A DNA stretch of 6,876 nt from Actinomycetota bacterium (GTDB taxonomy: Bacteria; Actinomycetota; Thermoleophilia; Solirubrobacterales; Thermoleophilaceae): the NCBI GenBank assembly GCA_005883295.1, contig VAWV01000208.1, forward strand, positions 1 to 6,876, in the 5' to 3' direction. Every line of letters starts with the position of its first letter. Within the stretch, counting starts at the first letter, position 1. Under the pieces are notes generated by a model. It was not told the DNA's origin and did no database searches. It saw only the letters and a program-made list of their open reading frames with translations. A program made the translations under genes and the position numbers. Positions 4,960-6,876 of the stretch are shown in pieces.

Positions 4960-6323
4960 TGGTCGTTGCTCTCGCAGGGGGCTTTGTCGCCCTCATCATC
5001 GCCGGCGGCGTGCTGCTGGCCCTTGCCCTCATCGCGTTTGCGGTGTGGGCGCACCAGTACACGAACGTCGGCCCCAACGAGGTGCTGATCATCTCCGGTC
5101 GCCGGGGCCGGCGGAAGGGTCCGGGATACCGGATCGTCCGCGGCGGCGGCACCTACGTGCGGCCCTTCCGGGAGAAGGTGCAGCGGCTGTCGCTCGAGCT
5201 GATGCAGTTCGACGTGCGCAGCGCCGAGACCTACACGATGCACGGCGTCCCGGTCCAGGTAGACGGCGTCTGCATGGTCAAGATCTCGAGCTCCGACGAG
5301 GGCATCGCGCGAGCCTCCGAGCAGTTCCTCTCGCGCGGGCGCGAGGACATCGTGCGCACCGCCATGCAGGCCGTGGAGGGCCACATGCGGGCCGCGATCG
5401 GGGCGCTCTCGATCGAGGACATCTACCGGGAGCGGCAGCGGCTGGTGGCCGCGGTGCGCACGCTCGCCGGCCCGGACCTCGAGCGCATGGGGCTCGAGAC
5501 CGTCTCGCTGACCATCCGCAACGTGGCCGACAAGCAGGGCTACCTCGAGGCGCTGGGCCGGCCGCGCACGGCGCAGGTCAAGCGCGACGCGATCCGCGGC
5601 GAGGCGGAGGCCGAGCGCGAGGCGAAGGCCGCACGCTACGCGGCGGACCTGGCGATCGAGGACTCGCGCCGGGCCTACGAGACCGAGCGGGCCCGGTACA
5701 AGGCGGAGGGCCTGCGGGCGTCCGCGGAGGCCGACCTCTCGTACGAGCTGCAGCGGGCGATCACCCGCCAGCAGGTCCGCGGCGAGGAGCTGAAGGTGGA
5801 GATCGTCGAGCGGCAGAAGGCGATCGAGCTGATGCAGGCCGAGGTCGAGCGCCGCAAGCGCGAGCTGGAGGCGGAGGTCATCGAGCCCGCGCTGGCCAGG
5901 GCCCGGGAGATCACCGCGGTTGCCGACGCCCACCGCGAGGAGGCCGCCGCCATGGGCGCGGGCGAGGCCGACGCGCTCAGGCTGAAGGGCCTCGCCGAGG
6001 CCGAGGCCATGGCGGCCAAGGCACAGAGCTGGGGCGACTACAACGAGGCGGCGATCACCGACCGCGTCCTCGAGGTCCTGCCGGCCCTCGCATCCGCGGT
6101 CTCGGCCCCGCTGGCGCAGACGGAGAAGATCGTGATGATCGGGGGCAACGGGTCCTCCCCGGGTGCGTCCCGCATCACGAAGGACGTCACACAGATCGTC
6201 GCCGAGCTGCCGGAGGTGCTGGAGGCGCTCACCGGGCTGAACCTCGAGGAGCTCGCCAAGCGGGTTCCAGGGGTGAAGCGCTCCGGTGACGCGGTCGACG
6301 GCGAGGCGGAGGAGGTCCGATGA
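4959..6323 (+). CDS. Flotillin (SPFH-domain membrane microdomain scaffold)
   Basis: A 454-aa bacterial flotillin, a membrane-anchored scaffold that forms oligomers and organises microdomains. There is one N-terminal hydrophobic anchor (about 5-31), then an SPFH domain (about 35-205) starting YTNVGPNEVLIISGR, with GGGTYVRPF (62-70), QRLSLELMQFDV and LEALGRPRTAQVKRDA. A long Glu/Ala/Arg-rich helical coiled coil (about 205-350) has the EAEAERE type repeats typical of flotillins. The C-terminal oligomerisation region is highly characteristic: VLEVLPALASAVSAPLAQTE, then KIVMIGGNG, TKDVTQIVAELPEVLEALTG. Length and domain order fit flotillin (YuaG/FloT-like) and not stomatin, which lacks this C-terminus. 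GAGGAGG 10 nt upstream supports ATG 4959, which overlaps the previous stop by one base. The usual partner NfeD is not seen in the window. The stop overlaps the glnA start (ATGA, 6320-6323). The identification is firm; its client proteins here are inferred from neighbours. Confidence 0.94.
   Translation: MVVALAGGFVALIIAGGVLLALALIAFAVWAHQYTNVGPNEVLIISGRRGRRKGPGYRIVRGGGTYVRPFREKVQRLSLELMQFDVRSAETYTMHGVPVQVDGVCMVKISSSDEGIARASEQFLSRGREDIVRTAMQAVEGHMRAAIGALSIEDIYRERQRLVAAVRTLAGPDLERMGLETVSLTIRNVADKQGYLEALGRPRTAQVKRDAIRGEAEAEREAKAARYAADLAIEDSRRAYETERARYKAEGLRASAEADLSYELQRAITRQQVRGEELKVEIVERQKAIELMQAEVERRKRELEAEVIEPALARAREITAVADAHREEAAAMGAGEADALRLKGLAEAEAMAAKAQSWGDYNEAAITDRVLEVLPALASAVSAPLAQTEKIVMIGGNGSSPGASRITKDVTQIVAELPEVLEALTGLNLEELAKRVPGVKRSGDAVDGEAEEVR
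6308..6315 (+). promoter_or_regulatory. Ribosome binding site of glnA inside the flotillin 3' end
   Basis: GGAGGAGG lies within the last flotillin codons. It sits 4 nt (from its 3' end) before ATG 6320 and 13 nt before the alternative in-frame ATG 6329. The upstream half gives normal spacing to 6320, and that start also makes the ATGA overlap with the flotillin stop, so 6320 is preferred. Confidence 0.6.
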
Positions 6324-6876
6324 CGCCGATGACCGTAGAGCGGTTCGTGGCGGGCCGGCAGGCCCAGCCCTCGGACGTGCTGGCCCTGGCCCAGGAGCAC
6401 GGGGTGCGGATGGTGGACTTCAAGTTCACCGACCTACCCGGGACCTGGCAGCACCTGGGCCTCTCGATCCACGCCCTGGACGAGGAGGCGTTCACCGAGG
6501 GGCTCGGGTTCGACGGCTCGTCGATCCGGGGCTTCCAGGAGATCGCCGAGTCCGACATGGTGCTGCTTCCGGACGCCACGTCGGCCGTGGTCGACCCGTT
6601 CCATGAGGAGAAGACGCTGTCGATCATCTGCAACGTGATCGACCCGATCACCCGGGAGCGCTACTCGCGCGACCCGCGGTACGTGGCGGAGAAGGCCGAG
6701 CGCTACCTGGTCGAGACCGGCATCGCGGACACCGTCTACATGGGTCCGGAGGCCGAGTTCTACATATTCGACCACGCCGCGTTCGACCAGCGGGCCAACA
6801 CCGCCTTCTACGAGGTGGAGTCGGACCAGGCCTACTGGAACCGGGGTCGCGGGTTCGGGAATGGGTCGCTGAACGG
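6320..6876 (+). CDS. glnA: Type I glutamine synthetase, N-terminal part; 3' end cut by window edge
   Basis: Catalyses ATP-dependent condensation of glutamate and ammonia to glutamine in the cytoplasm. The first 185 residues of an expected roughly 450-475 are present. Landmarks are MVDFKFTDLPGTWQHL (31-46, beta-grasp N-domain), GFDGSSIRGFQEIAESDMVL (63-82), where Asp65 corresponds to the active-site Asp50 of enterobacterial enzyme, PDATSAVVDPF (84-94), and GPEAEFYIFD (142-151), whose Glu144 and Glu146 match metal ligands E129 and E131. The segment VESDQAYWNRGRG (166-178) follows, and the frame is open to the edge. The pattern is that of the classic bacterial GSI, not GSII. The adenylylation-site Tyr near residue 397 lies outside, so covalent control cannot be judged. 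It overlaps the flotillin stop by 4 nt, so it is probably cotranscribed and translationally coupled. A separate internal promoter is not seen but cannot be excluded. Confidence 0.95.
   Translation, partial: MTPMTVERFVAGRQAQPSDVLALAQEHGVRMVDFKFTDLPGTWQHLGLSIHALDEEAFTEGLGFDGSSIRGFQEIAESDMVLLPDATSAVVDPFHEEKTLSIICNVIDPITRERYSRDPRYVAEKAERYLVETGIADTVYMGPEAEFYIFDHAAFDQRANTAFYEVESDQAYWNRGRGFGNGSLN

Noticed and set aside
4622..6289. Plus-strand open frame (555 codons) over the 296-aa gene and flotillin
   Set aside because: Arg/Gly/Ala-rich composition and complete overlap with two better-supported genes.
4959..6323. Stomatin/prohibitin instead of flotillin
   Set aside because: The long EA-rich coiled coil and the C-terminal VLEVLP...KIVMI...DVTQIV pattern are flotillin features absent from stomatins.

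Overview
The window is high-GC bacterial DNA with strongly GC-biased third codon positions, dense packing and overlapping start/stop codons. The ammonium transporter, PII and glutamine synthetase set resembles high-GC Actinobacteria. A deep-branching group such as Thermoleophilia is my guess, but no rRNA or lineage-specific marker is present to prove it. I see no mobile elements, CRISPR, tRNA or rRNA.

Layout: bases 1-1894 (minus strand) hold a GMC-family FAD oxidoreductase of the long-chain (fatty) alcohol oxidase type, cut by the left window edge. Bases 1895-2080 are a divergent intergenic region with candidate promoters on both strands and a 13-bp-arm inverted repeat placed between them. 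Bases 2081-6876 (plus strand) are a tight run of six genes that looks like one operon: ammonium channel (amtB), PII signalling protein (glnK), an unrecognised 76-aa ORF, an unrecognised 296-aa ORF, a full-length flotillin, and the first 185 codons of a type I glutamine synthetase (glnA), cut by the right edge. The junctions are gaps of 3 and 6 nt, then overlaps of 4, 1 and 4 nt.

How the genes may work together: AmtB brings in ammonium, GlnK reads nitrogen/energy state and is expected to gate AmtB, and GlnA fixes ammonium into glutamine. The unusual part is a flotillin, a membrane-microdomain scaffold, together with two unknown soluble proteins, placed between glnK and glnA with translational-coupling overlaps. 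This suggests, without proving it, that ammonium capture and assimilation are organised at a flotillin-dependent membrane site. The PII protein also lacks Tyr51, the usual nucleotidylylation site, so its regulation probably differs from the enterobacterial and Corynebacterium/Streptomyces models.
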